Assembly: GCF_003660445.1 (NCBI RefSeq)
Contig: NZ_QZVQ01000004.1
Coordinates: 248,001 to 312,000 of the forward strand
Source of the DNA: Croceibacterium ferulae
Lineage (GTDB): Bacteria > Pseudomonadota > Alphaproteobacteria > Sphingomonadales > Sphingomonadaceae
DNA length: 64,000 nt
Direction of reading: 5' to 3'
Below are positions 34,786 to 44,461 of the stretch, in pieces. The translations under genes were made by a program, and so were the position numbers. The notes under the pieces are model-generated. The model saw only the letters and a list, made by a program, of their open reading frames with translations, had not been told where the DNA came from and did not search any database. Each line of letters begins with the position of its first letter. Position 1 is the first letter of the stretch.

Positions 34786-36450
34786 CTAGAACAGCCCCTC
34801 AATCAGGCCGTTCTCGTCGAGATGGATGCTCTCGGCGCTGGGGACACGCGGCAGGCCCGGCATGGTCATGATCTCCCCGCAGATTGCGACCACGAAGCCG
34901 GCACCGGCGGACAGGCGCACTTCGCGCACCGCGATCTCGTGCCCCTGCGGCGCCCCCATGGCGGCAGGATCGGTGGAGAAGCTGTACTGCGTCTTGGCCA
35001 TGCAGATGGGGAAGTGGCCATACCCCATCTCCTCCCATTGCTGCAGCTGCTTGCGCACCGGTACGGGGATGACGACGCTGGCGGCGCGGTAGATCTCGCC
35101 GGCGACCGTCTCGATCTTCTCGGCCAGCTTCATGCTGTCGGGATAAAGCGGCTTGAAGGCCGGGGCGCCCGCGTCAGCCTTGGCGGCGACGATCCGGGCC
35201 AGCTCTTCCGCCCCGGCGCCACCATCGGCCCAGTGGCGGCAGATGATGGCGTCGGCGCCGAACTGCCGCGCCATCTCCTGGATCACGCCGACTTCCTCGT
35301 CCGTGTCGGTGTGGAAGTGATTGATGGCGATGGTGGGTGTCAGGCCGAACTTCTGCAGGTTCTCGATGTGCTGGCGCAGGTTCACCGCGCCGGCCCGCAC
35401 CGCCTCCGGGTTGGCCGCGCCCAGATCCTTCTTCGCCACGCCGCCATGCATCTTCAGTGCGCGCACGGTCGCCACCAGCACGACCGCATCCGGGGTGAGA
35501 CCGCCCATGCGGCACTTGACGTCCATGAACTTCTCGGCACCCAGGTCAGCGCCGAAGCCGGCCTCCGTCACCACGTAATCCGCCATCACCAGCGCCGCCT
35601 TGGTGGCGATCAGGCTGTTGCAGCCATGGGCGATATTGGCGAAGGGGCCGCCGTGCAGCAGCGCCGGATTGTTCTCCAGCGTCTGCACCAGATTGGGCAG
35701 GATCGCGTCCTTCAGCAGCACGGTCATGGCGCTGTCGGCCTTGATGTCGCGGCAGAACACCGGCGTCTTGTCGCGCCTGTAGCCGACGATGATATCGCCC
35801 AGCCGCCGTTGCAGGTCGCTGAGGTCGGCGGCAAGGCACAGGATCGCCATGATCTCCGAAGCGACGGTGATGTCGAAGCCGGTCTCGCGCGGGAAGCCGT
35901 TGGACACGCCGCCCAACGGGCCAACGATCTGGCGCAAAGCCCGATCGTTCATGTCCAGCACCCGGCGCCAGGTCACGCGGCGCAGGTCGATCTCCAGCGC
36001 GTTGCCCCAGTAGATGTGGTTGTCCAGCATCGCGCTCAGCAGGTTGTGCGCGGAAGTGATCGCGTGGAAATCGCCCGTGAAATGCAGGTTGATCTCGTCC
36101 ATCGGCATGACCTGGCTCTTGCCGCCGCCGGCCCCGCCGCCCTTCACGCCGAAGCACGGGCCCAGGCTGGGCTCGCGCAGGCACAGCATTGTCTTCTTGC
36201 CGATGCGGTGCAGCGCATCGGACAGGCCGACGGAGGTGGTCGTCTTGCCTTCGCCCGCCGGTGTCGGATTGATCGCGGTGACCAGGATCAGCTTGCCGGT
36301 CCCGCTCGCAGGCGGCAGCTGGCCAAGGTCGATCTTGGCCTTATGCCGACCGTAGGGGATCAGCGCCGCCTCCGGCACACCCGCCTGCGCCGCCACCTGC
36401 GCGATCGGTTTCAGCGTTGCCTGACGGGCGATCTCGATATCGGTGGGCAT
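34786..36450 (-). CDS. fhs: formate-tetrahydrofolate ligase
   Basis: 554-aa ATP-dependent ligase that makes 10-formyl-tetrahydrofolate from formate. The P-loop region is [52 protein letters not shown] and the C-terminal [18 protein letters not shown] are family signatures. It provides one-carbon units for purines and for the Fmt reaction. It is divergent from rmuC with separate promoters in the 170-base gap. Confidence 0.97.
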   Translation of the reverse strand: MPTDIEIARQATLKPIAQVAAQAGVPEAALIPYGRHKAKIDLGQLPPASGTGKLILVTAINPTPAGEGKTTTSVGLSDALHRIGKKTMLCLREPSLGPCFGVKGGGAGGGKSQVMPMDEINLHFTGDFHAITSAHNLLSAMLDNHIYWGNALEIDLRRVTWRRVLDMNDRALRQIVGPLGGVSNGFPRETGFDITVASEIMAILCLAADLSDLQRRLGDIIVGYRRDKTPVFCRDIKADSAMTVLLKDAILPNLVQTLENNPALLHGGPFANIAHGCNSLIATKAALVMADYVVTEAGFGADLGAEKFMDVKCRMGGLTPDAVVLVATVRALKMHGGVAKKDLGAANPEAVRAGAVNLRQHIENLQKFGLTPTIAINHFHTDTDEEVGVIQEMARQFGADAIICRHWADGGAGAEELARIVAAKADAGAPAFKPLYPDSMKLAEKIETVAGEIYRAASVVIPVPVRKQLQQWEEMGYGHFPICMAKTQYSFSTDPAAMGAPQGHEIAVREVRLSAGAGFVVAICGEIMTMPGLPRVPSAESIHLDENGLIEGLF

Positions 36451-36478
36451 GGTGTTTCCTGGTCAAGCTGCGGCGCGC

Positions 36479-36507
36479 GTTAGACGCGGAATGGCCCGCT
36501 TCCGCAA
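36479..36507 (-). promoter_or_regulatory. promoter of fhs
   Basis: Read on the minus strand: TTGCGG (36507-36502), a 17-base spacer, then TCTAAC (36484-36479). The fhs ATG follows about 28 bases later with an AGGA ribosome site. Confidence 0.5.
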
Positions 36508-36559
36508 CCCTGAAGCTGTGGTGGTCGCACGCGATACCTGCACCGGGCACTGGCGGCGC

Positions 36560-36588
36560 TTGCCAGTGGTCTCCACCCCAGCTACGTT
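36560..36588 (+). promoter_or_regulatory. promoter of rmuC
   Basis: TTGCCA (36560-36565), a 17-base spacer, then TACGTT (36583-36588), with the GTG start 32 bases downstream behind an AAGGAG site at 36609-36614. Confidence 0.5.
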
Positions 36589-36620
36589 CACCATGTGTTC
36601 TGTTGCGGAAGGAGTATCGG

Positions 36621-38024
36621 GTGGACCTGCTTGCCGTTGTGCTGATCGTTCTGGCGCTGATCGCCGGGCTGGCCGTCGGCTGGTTTGCCGGAGGGCGGCC
36701 GGCGGCCGACTGGCGCGCGCGGCATGGCCAGCGGGAGGCGGAGGCACGCGCGCTGGAGGACAAGTTCCGGCAGGCGATCGTCGATCTGGAAGGCGCCAGC
36801 GTCCGTGCCGAGCGGGCGGACCACCTGTCCGGCCTGCTCGACAGCACGCGCGAGGAGCTGGTGGTGCTGAAGACCCAGGTGGCCGGCTTTGCCGAGCAGA
36901 AGCGCCTGCTGGAGGAATCGCGCGATCGGCTGATGAAGGAATTCGAGCATACGGGTTCCGCCGTCCTGTCCCGTGCGCAGGAGACGTTCCTGGAGCGCGC
37001 GACCGAGCGGTTCGGCCATGCGGAACGCTCCAGCGAGGCGAAGATCCGTGCGCTGCTGGAGCCGGTCGGGGAGCGGCTGCGCGGTTACGAGCAGCAGGTG
37101 GAAATGCTGGAGCGCAATCGCGTGGATGCGTTCGGCCAGCTGACCGGCATGATCGAGGCGATGCGGGTGGGGCAGGAAGCCGTGCGCAACGAAGCGATGC
37201 GGCTGGGCAATGCGCTGACCAACGCACCCAAGGCGCGCGGGCGCTGGGGCGAACAGCAGCTGAAGAACCTGCTGGAAAGCTGCGGTCTGGCGGAACATAC
37301 CGACTTCCAGCTGGAACATTCCGTCACCGTGGAAGAAGGGCGTCTGCGGCCCGACGCGATCGTGCGGATACCGGGCGGCAAGATGCTGGTGATCGACGCC
37401 AAGGTTTCGCTCAACGCCTATCAGGAGGCGTTCCACGCCGACAATGAGGAGGCGCGCCGCACTGCCATGGCGGCGCATGTGCGCTCCATGAAGACGCATG
37501 TGCAGCAACTGGGCGCCAAGTCGTATCAGAGCCAGTTCAGCGATGCGCCCGACTATGTCGTGATGTTCGTGCCAGGGGAGCATTTCGTCGCCGCCGCGCT
37601 GGAGCATGATCCTGAGCTGTGGGACTACGCCTTTGAACGGCGCGTGCTGCTGGCGACCCCGACCAATCTGGTGGCGATCGCGCGAACCGTGGCGCAGGTC
37701 TGGCGACAGGACGCACTGGCGCAGGAGGCGCGCGCGATCGGCACGCTGGCGGGCGACCTGTACGACCGTATCGCCGTGGCGGGGGAGCATCTGAAGCGCG
37801 TCGGGTCCGGGCTGGAAAGCGCCGTGGGCAATTACAACAAGTTCGTCGGCAGCTTCGAACGCAACGTGCTGTCCTCCGCCCGCAAGCTGCGGGACAAGGG
37901 CATCGAGATCGGCAAGCGGGAGGTCGACGAGGTGCCGCTGGTGGAAAGCGCGCCACGCTACACCGCCGGCGATTGCGAGGCGCCGGCGGAACCGGTGCCC
38001 GCCCGGATAGTTGATCCTGCCTGA
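36621..38024 (+). CDS. rmuC: DNA recombination protein RmuC
   Basis: 467-aa protein with one N-terminal transmembrane helix (residues 2-22), a long coiled coil (about 35-190, rich in Glu/Arg/Leu) and the RmuC nuclease-like domain (about 200-410, RGRWGEQQLKNLLESCGLAEHTDF and MLVIDAKVSLNAYQEAF). The D-x(n)-ExK-like core suggests a restriction-endonuclease fold; the family limits inversions at short repeats. The GTG at 36621 is chosen for its ribosome site and because it opens directly into the membrane helix. Confidence 0.93.
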   Translation: MDLLAVVLIVLALIAGLAVGWFAGGRPAADWRARHGQREAEARALEDKFRQAIVDLEGASVRAERADHLSGLLDSTREELVVLKTQVAGFAEQKRLLEESRDRLMKEFEHTGSAVLSRAQETFLERATERFGHAERSSEAKIRALLEPVGERLRGYEQQVEMLERNRVDAFGQLTGMIEAMRVGQEAVRNEAMRLGNALTNAPKARGRWGEQQLKNLLESCGLAEHTDFQLEHSVTVEEGRLRPDAIVRIPGGKMLVIDAKVSLNAYQEAFHADNEEARRTAMAAHVRSMKTHVQQLGAKSYQSQFSDAPDYVVMFVPGEHFVAAALEHDPELWDYAFERRVLLATPTNLVAIARTVAQVWRQDALAQEARAIGTLAGDLYDRIAVAGEHLKRVGSGLESAVGNYNKFVGSFERNVLSSARKLRDKGIEIGKREVDEVPLVESAPRYTAGDCEAPAEPVPARIVDPA

Positions 38025-38042
38025 CGGCGGGAGACGGGTGGA

Positions 38043-38747
38043 ATGAGACTGGCGCTTGTCGCCCTTGCGCTGCTGGCAACAATTGCCGCCTGCCGACAGG
38101 ACGAGGCGCCGGCGGAGGCGATCGAAGAAACGGCCGAGCAGCTGATCGAGCCTTCAGCCAAGCCGACACCGCTGGCCAGCGGCCGCTTCGCTCCGCACGA
38201 TGATTGCAGCACAATCAATGGTGCGGCGGCCTTCCGCGCCCGCTTCGCCGACGCCGTGCGGAGGCGTGACGCAGGTGCATTGTCGGCACTGGCAGCCGCG
38301 GACATCAAGCTGGACTTCGGAGGAGGGACCGGCGTTGCAGAGTTGCAGCAGCGTCTTGCAGATCCCAGGCAAGACCTATGGGCTGAGCTGGAAGCGATCC
38401 TGCCGTTGGGCTGTGCTGCCAACGAGCAGGGCGGGGTGACCATTCCGTGGATCGCCGATCAGGATCTCGGCCGTCGCGATCCCTTTTCTTCCATGCTCGT
38501 GCTGGGCGAAAGCGTTCCTGTCCTGACGGCGCCCGCACCCGATGCGCAGCGTGTTGGCGAAGTGTCCTGGGATCTGGTCCAGATCAGGGCGCCGGAGCCC
38601 GGCGCCACCTTCCAGCAGATCGTCTTGCCGAACGATCGGACCGGCTTCATCGCCAGCGACAAGCTCCGCAGCCCGATGGATTACCGGCTGACCGCCTCCA
38701 GCCGCAATGGCAAGTGGAGCATCACCAGCCTGGTCAGCGGGGACTGA
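38043..38747 (+). CDS. hypothetical lipoprotein, SH3-like end
   Basis: 234-aa protein with a lipoprotein signal ending TIAAC (Cys17), an acidic linker, and two parts. Residues about 54-120 resemble a small alpha/beta module (INGAAAFRARFADAVRRRDAGAL), and the C-terminal 90 residues have the look of a bacterial SH3 domain (SVPVLTAPAPDAQRVGEVSWDLVQIRAP, GFIASDKLRSP). It is likely a periplasmic or outer-membrane-associated protein of unknown function. Its 3' end overlaps the convergent TrmH gene by 14 bases. Confidence 0.75.
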   Translation: MRLALVALALLATIAACRQDEAPAEAIEETAEQLIEPSAKPTPLASGRFAPHDDCSTINGAAAFRARFADAVRRRDAGALSALAAADIKLDFGGGTGVAELQQRLADPRQDLWAELEAILPLGCAANEQGGVTIPWIADQDLGRRDPFSSMLVLGESVPVLTAPAPDAQRVGEVSWDLVQIRAPEPGATFQQIVLPNDRTGFIASDKLRSPMDYRLTASSRNGKWSITSLVSGD

Positions 38748-39558
38748 TCCCGGGCTCCGGGTCCAGCTGCGCCAGCACCTCGTAGGCCAGCACCGCGGCG
38801 GCCACCGCCGCGTTGAGGCTGTCCGCCGAACCGCGCATCGGCATGGTGACGTGCAGGTCGCAGGCGCTTTCATACTCCGCCGGCAGGCCGCGCGATTCAT
38901 TGCCGACCAGGATGAAGCACGGGGCCTGGTAAGGCGCACCGCGATAGGGCTGCGAACCGGGAGCGAGCGAAGCTGCCACCAGCTGCCCGTCACCCTGCCG
39001 CAGCCAGCCGATGAACTCGTCCCAGCTCGCCTGCGCCAGCTTCTGCGTGAAGACGGCCCCCATGCTGGCGCGCACCGCTTCCACGCCGAACGGGTCGGCG
39101 CAGTCGTCCAGCAGGATCAGTCCGCCCGCACCCACGGCATCGCCGGTGCGCAGCATGGTGCCCAGATTGCCGGGATCGCGCAGGGCCTGCGCCACCAGCC
39201 AGATCGGGGCGGCGGCGCGGTCCAGTTGCGCCAGGCCGGTGTCCCACTGGGCGAACACGCCGGCGACCGCCTGTGCATTGTCCTTGCCCGTGATCTTGCT
39301 CAGGATGTCGGCACTGGTCTCGATCACCTCGCCCCCGGCCGCGAGCACATCCGCCTCCAGCGCCTGCAGCAAGGGATGCTCGATGCGACCTTCGGCCATG
39401 ACCAGCAGCTCGGGCAAACGGCCATGCGCACGAGCATCGGTCAGCAGCCGCAGTCCTTCTGCCAGGAAGCGATGCTGCAGCCGGCGCTGCTTCTTGTCGC
39501 GCAGGGAGCGCAACAGCTTGACGGTGGGATTGGAAAACCCGGTGATCTGGCGGCGCAT
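38734..39558 (-). CDS. TrmH family RNA 2'-O-methyltransferase
   Basis: 274-aa SPOUT methyltransferase. It has an N-terminal substrate-binding domain (FSNPTVKLLRSLRDKKQRRLQHRFLAEGLRLL) and a knotted C-terminal domain with three motifs: RDPGNLGTMLRTGDAVGAGG, FILVGNESRGLP and VTMPMRGSADSLNAAVAAAVLAYE. The target is probably a ribose in rRNA or tRNA; the exact position cannot be read from sequence. Confidence 0.93.
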   Translation of the reverse strand: MRRQITGFSNPTVKLLRSLRDKKQRRLQHRFLAEGLRLLTDARAHGRLPELLVMAEGRIEHPLLQALEADVLAAGGEVIETSADILSKITGKDNAQAVAGVFAQWDTGLAQLDRAAAPIWLVAQALRDPGNLGTMLRTGDAVGAGGLILLDDCADPFGVEAVRASMGAVFTQKLAQASWDEFIGWLRQGDGQLVAASLAPGSQPYRGAPYQAPCFILVGNESRGLPAEYESACDLHVTMPMRGSADSLNAAVAAAVLAYEVLAQLDPEPGISPR

Positions 39559-39591
39559 GGCGCCAGCGTCTGGAGGGGGAAGGCGGGGAGG

Positions 39592-39870
39592 TCAATCCTC
39601 GCCGAAGCCGTCCTCGATCATGGCGACAAGCTGCGCCAGCCGCTCTTCCGCCGACTCGCCGCTGACCTGCAGCTGCACGCAGTCCCCGCGTGCCGCGCCG
39701 AGCATCATCAGCCCGAGGATGGAGCCACCGGCGGCGCTGCCGCCATCCTTGCTGACGCGGACCTCGCTACCTTCCATCTGCGCCACGGCCGACACGAACT
39801 TGGCACTGGCGCGCGCATGCAGCCCGCGCTTGTTGACGATGGTGACTTCTGCCTCGACCTGCTGCGACAT
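39592..39870 (-). CDS. HPr phosphocarrier protein
   Basis: 92-aa HPr. The active histidine is His18 in KRGLHARAS, and Ser50 in GGSILGLMML is at the position of the regulatory Ser46 phosphorylated by HPr kinase in Gram-positives. The ATG at 39870 has normal spacing; longer starts run into the EIIA gene. It is the last gene of the chvI-chvG-hprK-rapZ-EIIA-HPr run. With no EIIB/EIIC here it is expected to be regulatory rather than for sugar import. Confidence 0.95.
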   Translation of the reverse strand: MSQQVEAEVTIVNKRGLHARASAKFVSAVAQMEGSEVRVSKDGGSAAGGSILGLMMLGAARGDCVQLQVSGESAEERLAQLVAMIEDGFGED

Positions 39871-39913
39871 CCTTGTCTCCCTTGCCGACCGGCGCCGCCA
39901 GGGCGCCTTGCCG

Positions 39914-40318
39914 TCAGGCGTCCTGCCCCAGGAACTCGGACGCGATCGTGATGTAATTGCGCCCGGCATCCCGCGCTGCCGATGCGGCAGCCGACAATGT
40001 CATATCCTTGCGCGCGCCGGCGAGTCGAATCAACATCGGCAGGTTGATGCCCGCGATCACCTCCGTCTTGCCACGCTGCAGCAGGGAGATGGCGAGATTG
40101 GAGGGTGTGCCACCGAACAGGTCCGTCAGCAGCACCACGCCGCTGCCGCTATCCACCACCTTGATCGCGTTGGCGATGTCCTTGCGGCGCTGTTCCATGT
40201 CGTCGCTCGGGCCGATGCACACGGTGGCGACGTCGACCTGCGGGCCGACCACATGTTCCATCGCGTGGACAAATTCCTCCGCCAGGCGGCCATGGGTGAC
40301 CAGGATGATCCCGATCAT
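39914..40318 (-). CDS. PTS EIIA, mannose family
   Basis: 134-aa EIIA-Man-type domain. MIGIILVTHGRLAEEF gives the phosphorylatable histidine (His9) at the end of the first strand; VVLLTDLFGGTPSNLAI is the family signature. It is a stand-alone domain with no EIIB fusion, as in the regulatory PTS of alphaproteobacteria. The ATG at 40318 matches the family start. HPr follows after 43 bases. Confidence 0.93.
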   Translation of the reverse strand: MIGIILVTHGRLAEEFVHAMEHVVGPQVDVATVCIGPSDDMEQRRKDIANAIKVVDSGSGVVLLTDLFGGTPSNLAISLLQRGKTEVIAGINLPMLIRLAGARKDMTLSAAASAARDAGRNYITIASEFLGQDA

Positions 40319-40403
40319 GTTGCAGTGCGATCCCTTGTAAGGTCCGGTTTCCGCAATCGCGGTCTGCCGGCCAAGCTGTTGTTTTGCAACATAGTGCTGT
40401 GCA

Positions 40404-41312
40404 TCATGCCCTGTCCGGCCCTTCCAGCAGCGCAGCCCCGCGCCCCGCCAGGTTGCGGTGCAGCACAGTGGGCGAAAAGCCCGCATCACGCAAGCCTTCG
40501 GCAATTCGTTCCGCCGTATAGACTGATCTGTGTTTCCCTCCGGTACAACCGATGGCGATGCTCACATGGCTCTTGCCACGCCTGGCATAGCGCGGAAGCA
40601 GATCGACAAGCAGATCCGTGATGCGGGCCAAGTTTGGCGCGAAACCCGGATCACGCGCTATATGTTCGCCGACCGCCGCATCCAGCCCGGTCTGCTCGCG
40701 CAGGTCCGGCTCCCAGTGGGGATTGTCCAGAAAGCGCATGTCGAACACCAGATCGGCCACCGGCGGCATGCCGCGGGCGAAGCCGAAGGAGGTGAGCGTC
40801 ACCGCCATGGTGCGCGGTGCGGTGGCACTGAACAGTTCACGGATGCGGAACTGCAGGTCGTTGGAATTCAGGCCGGTCGTGTCGATCAGCATGTCGGCCC
40901 AGTCGCGCAAGGGGGCGAGGATTTCCCGCTCCGCAGCAATCGCCGCGGTGACCGGCCGATCCTGCGCCAGATGGTGGCGGCGGCGTGTCTCGTTGTAGCG
41001 GCGGACCAGTTCGGGCGACTGGCAATCCAGGAACAGGGTTGTCAGCTGGCTGTCCGGGCGCTGGCCGAGCGCGGTGGCGCGGGCGATCACCTCTCCGGGC
41101 ACGAAGCCGCGAGTGCGGCTGTCAAAACCGACGGCCAGCGATTCGCCTGCGCCATCACCTTCGAGCAGGCGATCCAGCAGGCGGATCGGCAGGTTGTCGA
41201 TCGCCTCCCAGCCCAGATCCTCCAGCTCGCGCAAGGCGGTGGTCTTGCCGGCGCCCAGCATCCCGGTCAGCAGCAGCAGGCGGCGTGGCGGTTCAGGCGA
41301 GTCGGTTGCCAT
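40404..41312 (-). CDS. rapZ: RapZ / YvcJ-like nucleotide-binding protein
   Basis: 302-aa P-loop protein. Walker A is GMLGAGKTTAL. The C-terminal domain contains SFGFARGMPPVADLVFDMRFLDNPHW and IGCTGGKHRSVYTAERIA, both diagnostic. In enterobacteria RapZ is an RNA adaptor controlling glucosamine-6-phosphate synthase mRNA; in other bacteria it links to the PTS. I chose ATG 41312, which overlaps the hprK end by 20 bases; ATG 41363 is possible but deepens the overlap. Confidence 0.92.
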   Translation of the reverse strand: MATDSPEPPRRLLLLTGMLGAGKTTALRELEDLGWEAIDNLPIRLLDRLLEGDGAGESLAVGFDSRTRGFVPGEVIARATALGQRPDSQLTTLFLDCQSPELVRRYNETRRRHHLAQDRPVTAAIAAEREILAPLRDWADMLIDTTGLNSNDLQFRIRELFSATAPRTMAVTLTSFGFARGMPPVADLVFDMRFLDNPHWEPDLREQTGLDAAVGEHIARDPGFAPNLARITDLLVDLLPRYARRGKSHVSIAIGCTGGKHRSVYTAERIAEGLRDAGFSPTVLHRNLAGRGAALLEGPDRA

Positions 41313-41775
41313 CGTCCACGGCCCTTGCGCCTCCCGCCGCCGCTTGTGAAGCGGGGAGGCCATATTGTCGCAGCGCCCATTCCGCGCGCAGCGCCAGCAC
41401 GGGTGTATCCGGCCACAGGCGGATCTGCGGCAGTCCGGCTCCCCTCCGCGCGACCTGCTCCGCCTGTTCGATATAGCGGGAGGCGCCGGGGTCGAGACGC
41501 AGGACCAGCGCAATGCAGGCGGGTGCGACGGGCAGGGTGACCAGGCCGACATTGCGCACTTCCAGCAGGCCGGCGGTGGCGGCGGGCGGATGTGCCCACA
41601 ACCGGCCGTCGTCTGCCAGCGTCAGGCGGACCCCGTCATCCCCCACCAGGCTGGCGCCCCGGTCGATCAGCGCCAGCGCCAGGCTGGACTTGCCGCTGCC
41701 CGGCGGACCTTCGATCAGCAGGCCGCGCCCGCCGATCGCCACGCAGCTGGCCTGCCACAGCCCGCCGCCGGTCAT
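41293..41775 (-). CDS. hprK: HPr kinase/phosphorylase, short alphaproteobacterial form
   Basis: 160-aa protein equal to the catalytic domain of HPr kinase only, lacking the N-terminal domain of the Firmicutes enzyme. Walker A is GPPGSGKSSLA, and ASLVGDDGVRL and LLEVRNVGLV follow in the expected order. The latter has Asn where many relatives have Gly (RGxG). It should phosphorylate HPr on Ser50. Coupled to chvG by an ATGA overlap. Confidence 0.88.
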   Translation of the reverse strand: MTGGGLWQASCVAIGGRGLLIEGPPGSGKSSLALALIDRGASLVGDDGVRLTLADDGRLWAHPPAATAGLLEVRNVGLVTLPVAPACIALVLRLDPGASRYIEQAEQVARRGAGLPQIRLWPDTPVLALRAEWALRQYGLPASQAAAGGARAVDDGNRLA

Positions 41776-43355
41776 GCCGCGGGCAGGTCCAGTACCAGGC
41801 AGGCGCCGCCCGCCTGTTCCGGCCAGGCCGGATCCGCCACCCGCAGCGATCCGTCATGCGCCTCCGCAATGGTGCGCGCGATCGCCAGGCCTAGGCCACT
41901 GTGATCGCCGAAGTCCTCTCCCTCCGGTCTGTCCGAGTGGAACCGGGCGAAGACCTTCTCCCGCCGTTCGGGGGCGATACCCGGCCCTTCGTCGCAGACC
42001 GTGGCGATCACCCGGTCATCATGTCCGGCGATCGTCACCCAGATGCGGCCGCCCGGGGGTGAGAAGGAGACCGCATTGTCCAGCAGATTGTCGATCACCC
42101 GCTCCAGCCGCAGCGGCACGCCCAGCACGATCGCGGGCCGGCCCTCCCGCTCCACCTGCACCTGGCAGTCGCGATTGAGCTGACGGTCCTGCCGGGCGCG
42201 GACCAGATGTTCGATGAGGGCGGCCAGGTCGATCGCCTCGAAGGTGGCGCGGCTGAGCTCCGCGTCAATCCGGCTCGCCTCCGCGATTTCCGTCACCAGC
42301 CGGTCGATCCGGCGCACGTCATGCGCGGCGATGTCGATCAGCTGCGTGCGCAGGTCGGGATCGTTCACCCGCTCCAGGCTGTCCACCGCGCTGCGAAGGG
42401 AGGCGAGCGGATTCTTGATCTCGTGCGCGACATCGGCGGCAAAGGTTTCCACCGCATCGATGCGCAGGCGCAACGCGGCGGTCATGTCGGATACTGCGCG
42501 GGCCAGAACGCCGAGTTCGTCCCCGCGCGCGCCCATGCGCGGCACCTCCACATCGCGTTCGCGGCCCAGCCGCACGCGCACCGCCGCACGGCTGAGCCGC
42601 CGCAGCGGGTCGATGATGGTGCGGGCAAGGTAAAGCGAAAGAAAGAAGGAGATGACCAGCACGACCGCGATGATCAGCAGCAGCTGGCTGCGGGCGGAAC
42701 GGACCGCCAGCGTGATGTCGCGGGCATTGCGCGTCGTCAGCAATGTCGCCCCGCGCAGGCCGACGGGCGCAGCTGCGGTGATCACGGGCGTGCGGTCGGG
42801 CGCATGGCGCAGCTCGATCTGGGTCAGGCCCTGCTGCCGCGCGCGGGCGACCTCCGGCCAGGCATCGGCCACCGGCTGCACCGGTTCGACATAGGCAGGG
42901 GCAGCGCGAGCGCCGGTGAGGAAGTCGACGCCGGCATCCATCCAGCGGGCCACATCTTCCGCCCAGGGATCGGCCGCCGGATCGTTGAAGAAGAAGGATG
43001 GCGGAGCCAGCGCGAAGCTGTCCGCCGTCAGCGTGCCGTCGCGATCGTAGATCCGCAGGCGCATGTTCTGCTCCTTGCCGATCTGGATCAGCAGGGCCTT
43101 CTGCCGTTCCGGAGTGGCGCCGGCCAGCGCCTCGGCCGTGATCTGCGCCTCGATCCTGGCCAGCTTGTAGCGTTCGTCCAGCAATTGCCGGCGATAGGAA
43201 TCGAGCAGGAACAGGCTGCCGCCCAATGCCACCAGCGGAATCAGGTTGACGGCAAGGATCCGCGTGGTGAGCGAGATGGTGCCAAAAAGGCGGCGCCCCG
43301 GCGGCGGCTGGATGGCGGCGGCCGGCGGCTGCTCCTCCCCCTCGGCGTCACGCAT
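41772..43355 (-). CDS. chvG: sensor histidine kinase ChvG
   Basis: About 527 aa. It has a cytosolic N-terminus, a first transmembrane helix (about 30-48), a periplasmic sensor of about 190 residues, a second helix (about 228-248), HAMP, a dimerisation/phosphoacceptor domain ([20 protein letters not shown]) and an HATPase with [15 protein letters not shown] and GLGLAI. In rhizobia the ChvG (ExoS) kinase senses acidic or envelope stress through ExoR. ATG 43355 gives [12 protein letters not shown] 43379 is a less likely alternative. It overlaps the chvI stop by eight bases. Confidence 0.93.
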   Translation of the reverse strand: MRDAEGEEQPPAAAIQPPPGRRLFGTISLTTRILAVNLIPLVALGGSLFLLDSYRRQLLDERYKLARIEAQITAEALAGATPERQKALLIQIGKEQNMRLRIYDRDGTLTADSFALAPPSFFFNDPAADPWAEDVARWMDAGVDFLTGARAAPAYVEPVQPVADAWPEVARARQQGLTQIELRHAPDRTPVITAAAPVGLRGATLLTTRNARDITLAVRSARSQLLLIIAVVLVISFFLSLYLARTIIDPLRRLSRAAVRVRLGRERDVEVPRMGARGDELGVLARAVSDMTAALRLRIDAVETFAADVAHEIKNPLASLRSAVDSLERVNDPDLRTQLIDIAAHDVRRIDRLVTEIAEASRIDAELSRATFEAIDLAALIEHLVRARQDRQLNRDCQVQVEREGRPAIVLGVPLRLERVIDNLLDNAVSFSPPGGRIWVTIAGHDDRVIATVCDEGPGIAPERREKVFARFHSDRPEGEDFGDHSGLGLAIARTIAEAHDGSLRVADPAWPEQAGGACLVLDLPAA

Positions 43356-44103
43356 CGGTGAAGCTGTAACCGGCACCATACAGCGTTTCGATGGCGGTGA
43401 AGTCCGGGTCCGTGACGCGGAACTTGCGACGCAGGCGCTTGATATGACTATCCACTGTGCGATCGTCCACGAAGACGTCGTCGGGATAGGCGGCGTCCAT
43501 CAGCTGGTTGCGGCTCTTGATCACGCCCGGTCGCTGCGCCAGCGCCTCCAGGATCAGGAACTCGGTGACTGTCAGAGAGACCGGCCGCCCGGCCCAGGTC
43601 ACGCGGTGGCGCGACGTGTCCATCTGCAGCCGTCCGCGTTCCAGCATGGCGGCGGCGGGCTGGTCGTCGGTGGTGGCGGTCTGGTCCCCGGAAATGGTGG
43701 CTTCGGTCAGCGGAGCGGCCCGCCGCAGGATGGCGCGGATCCGGGCCAGCAGCAGCCGCTGGCTGAACGGCTTGGCGATATAATCGTCCGCCCCCATGGC
43801 GAGGCCGGCTTCCTCGTCCTGCTCGTCATCCTTGCTGGTCAGGAAGATGACCGGCAGGTCGGACGTTTCGCGCAGGCGCCGCAGCAGCTCCATTCCATCC
43901 ATCCGGGGCATCTTGATGTCGAACACGGCCAGGTCGGGCGGATTGTCGGTCAGCGCCTTCAGCGCGGCCTCCCCGTCGGAGTAGAGCCGGGTGGCGTAGC
44001 CTTCGGCCTGCAGGGCGATGGACAGGGTCGTCAGGATGTTGCGATCATCATCCACCAGGGCAATGGAACGCCGGGCTTCGGCGGCGGCTGGCGGCAAGGT
44101 CAT
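43348..44103 (-). CDS. chvI: response regulator ChvI
   Basis: 251-aa OmpR-family regulator. The receiver domain has phosphoacceptor Asp in [11 protein letters not shown] and the switch Lys in FLTSKDDE. The winged-helix DNA-binding domain is about 150-245 ([31 protein letters not shown]). Partner of ChvG encoded next. It is divergent from pckA, a neighbour arrangement also known in rhizobia, and may act on the intervening 358 bases. Confidence 0.95.
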   Translation of the reverse strand: MTLPPAAAEARRSIALVDDDRNILTTLSIALQAEGYATRLYSDGEAALKALTDNPPDLAVFDIKMPRMDGMELLRRLRETSDLPVIFLTSKDDEQDEEAGLAMGADDYIAKPFSQRLLLARIRAILRRAAPLTEATISGDQTATTDDQPAAAMLERGRLQMDTSRHRVTWAGRPVSLTVTEFLILEALAQRPGVIKSRNQLMDAAYPDDVFVDDRTVDSHIKRLRRKFRVTDPDFTAIETLYGAGYSFTDA

Positions 44104-44461
44104 GGCTGGGCGCAGAACTCTTTTGTGGGGCGGTGGCGAACCAGACGGAGCCTAAGGGCGACATAGGCAAACGGCAATGGCCAAGGGGGTGTCCTGACAT
44201 AAGGCAAAAGCCACCCGGATGACCACCGGTGTCATCAAAAATCCGCAGTTTTGCGCGATTTATCGGACAAGGATCAACTTTGCTGATCGTGCATTCCCGC
44301 GTGACTTTCCGTGCCTGATCGTGGATGCTTCGCGGCGTGTGACGGGGATCCCCGGCCACCTTTGGCGCGGTCTCACGACGCTGGGGGACGGGGTGCACAC
44401 AACCATGTCTGGGGCCGGAGCGCCGCAGGATGCACGCAAGCCCAATAGGGAGAATTCAGCA
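44104..44461. promoter_or_regulatory. long divergent region between chvI and pckA
   Basis: 358 bases with no convincing gene. An open frame in phase with pckA runs back to 44219, but its codons do not look like PckA. The region must contain promoters for both genes; I do not see a clear -35/-10 pair. A small TGTC-CT-GACA dyad lies near 44192-44201. ChvI or a gluconeogenic regulator may bind here. Confidence 0.45.

Noticed and set aside
44219-44461. 81-residue N-terminal extension of PckA
   Set aside because: The codons are open by chance; the extension has no PckA similarity and the normal length is reached from GTG 44462.
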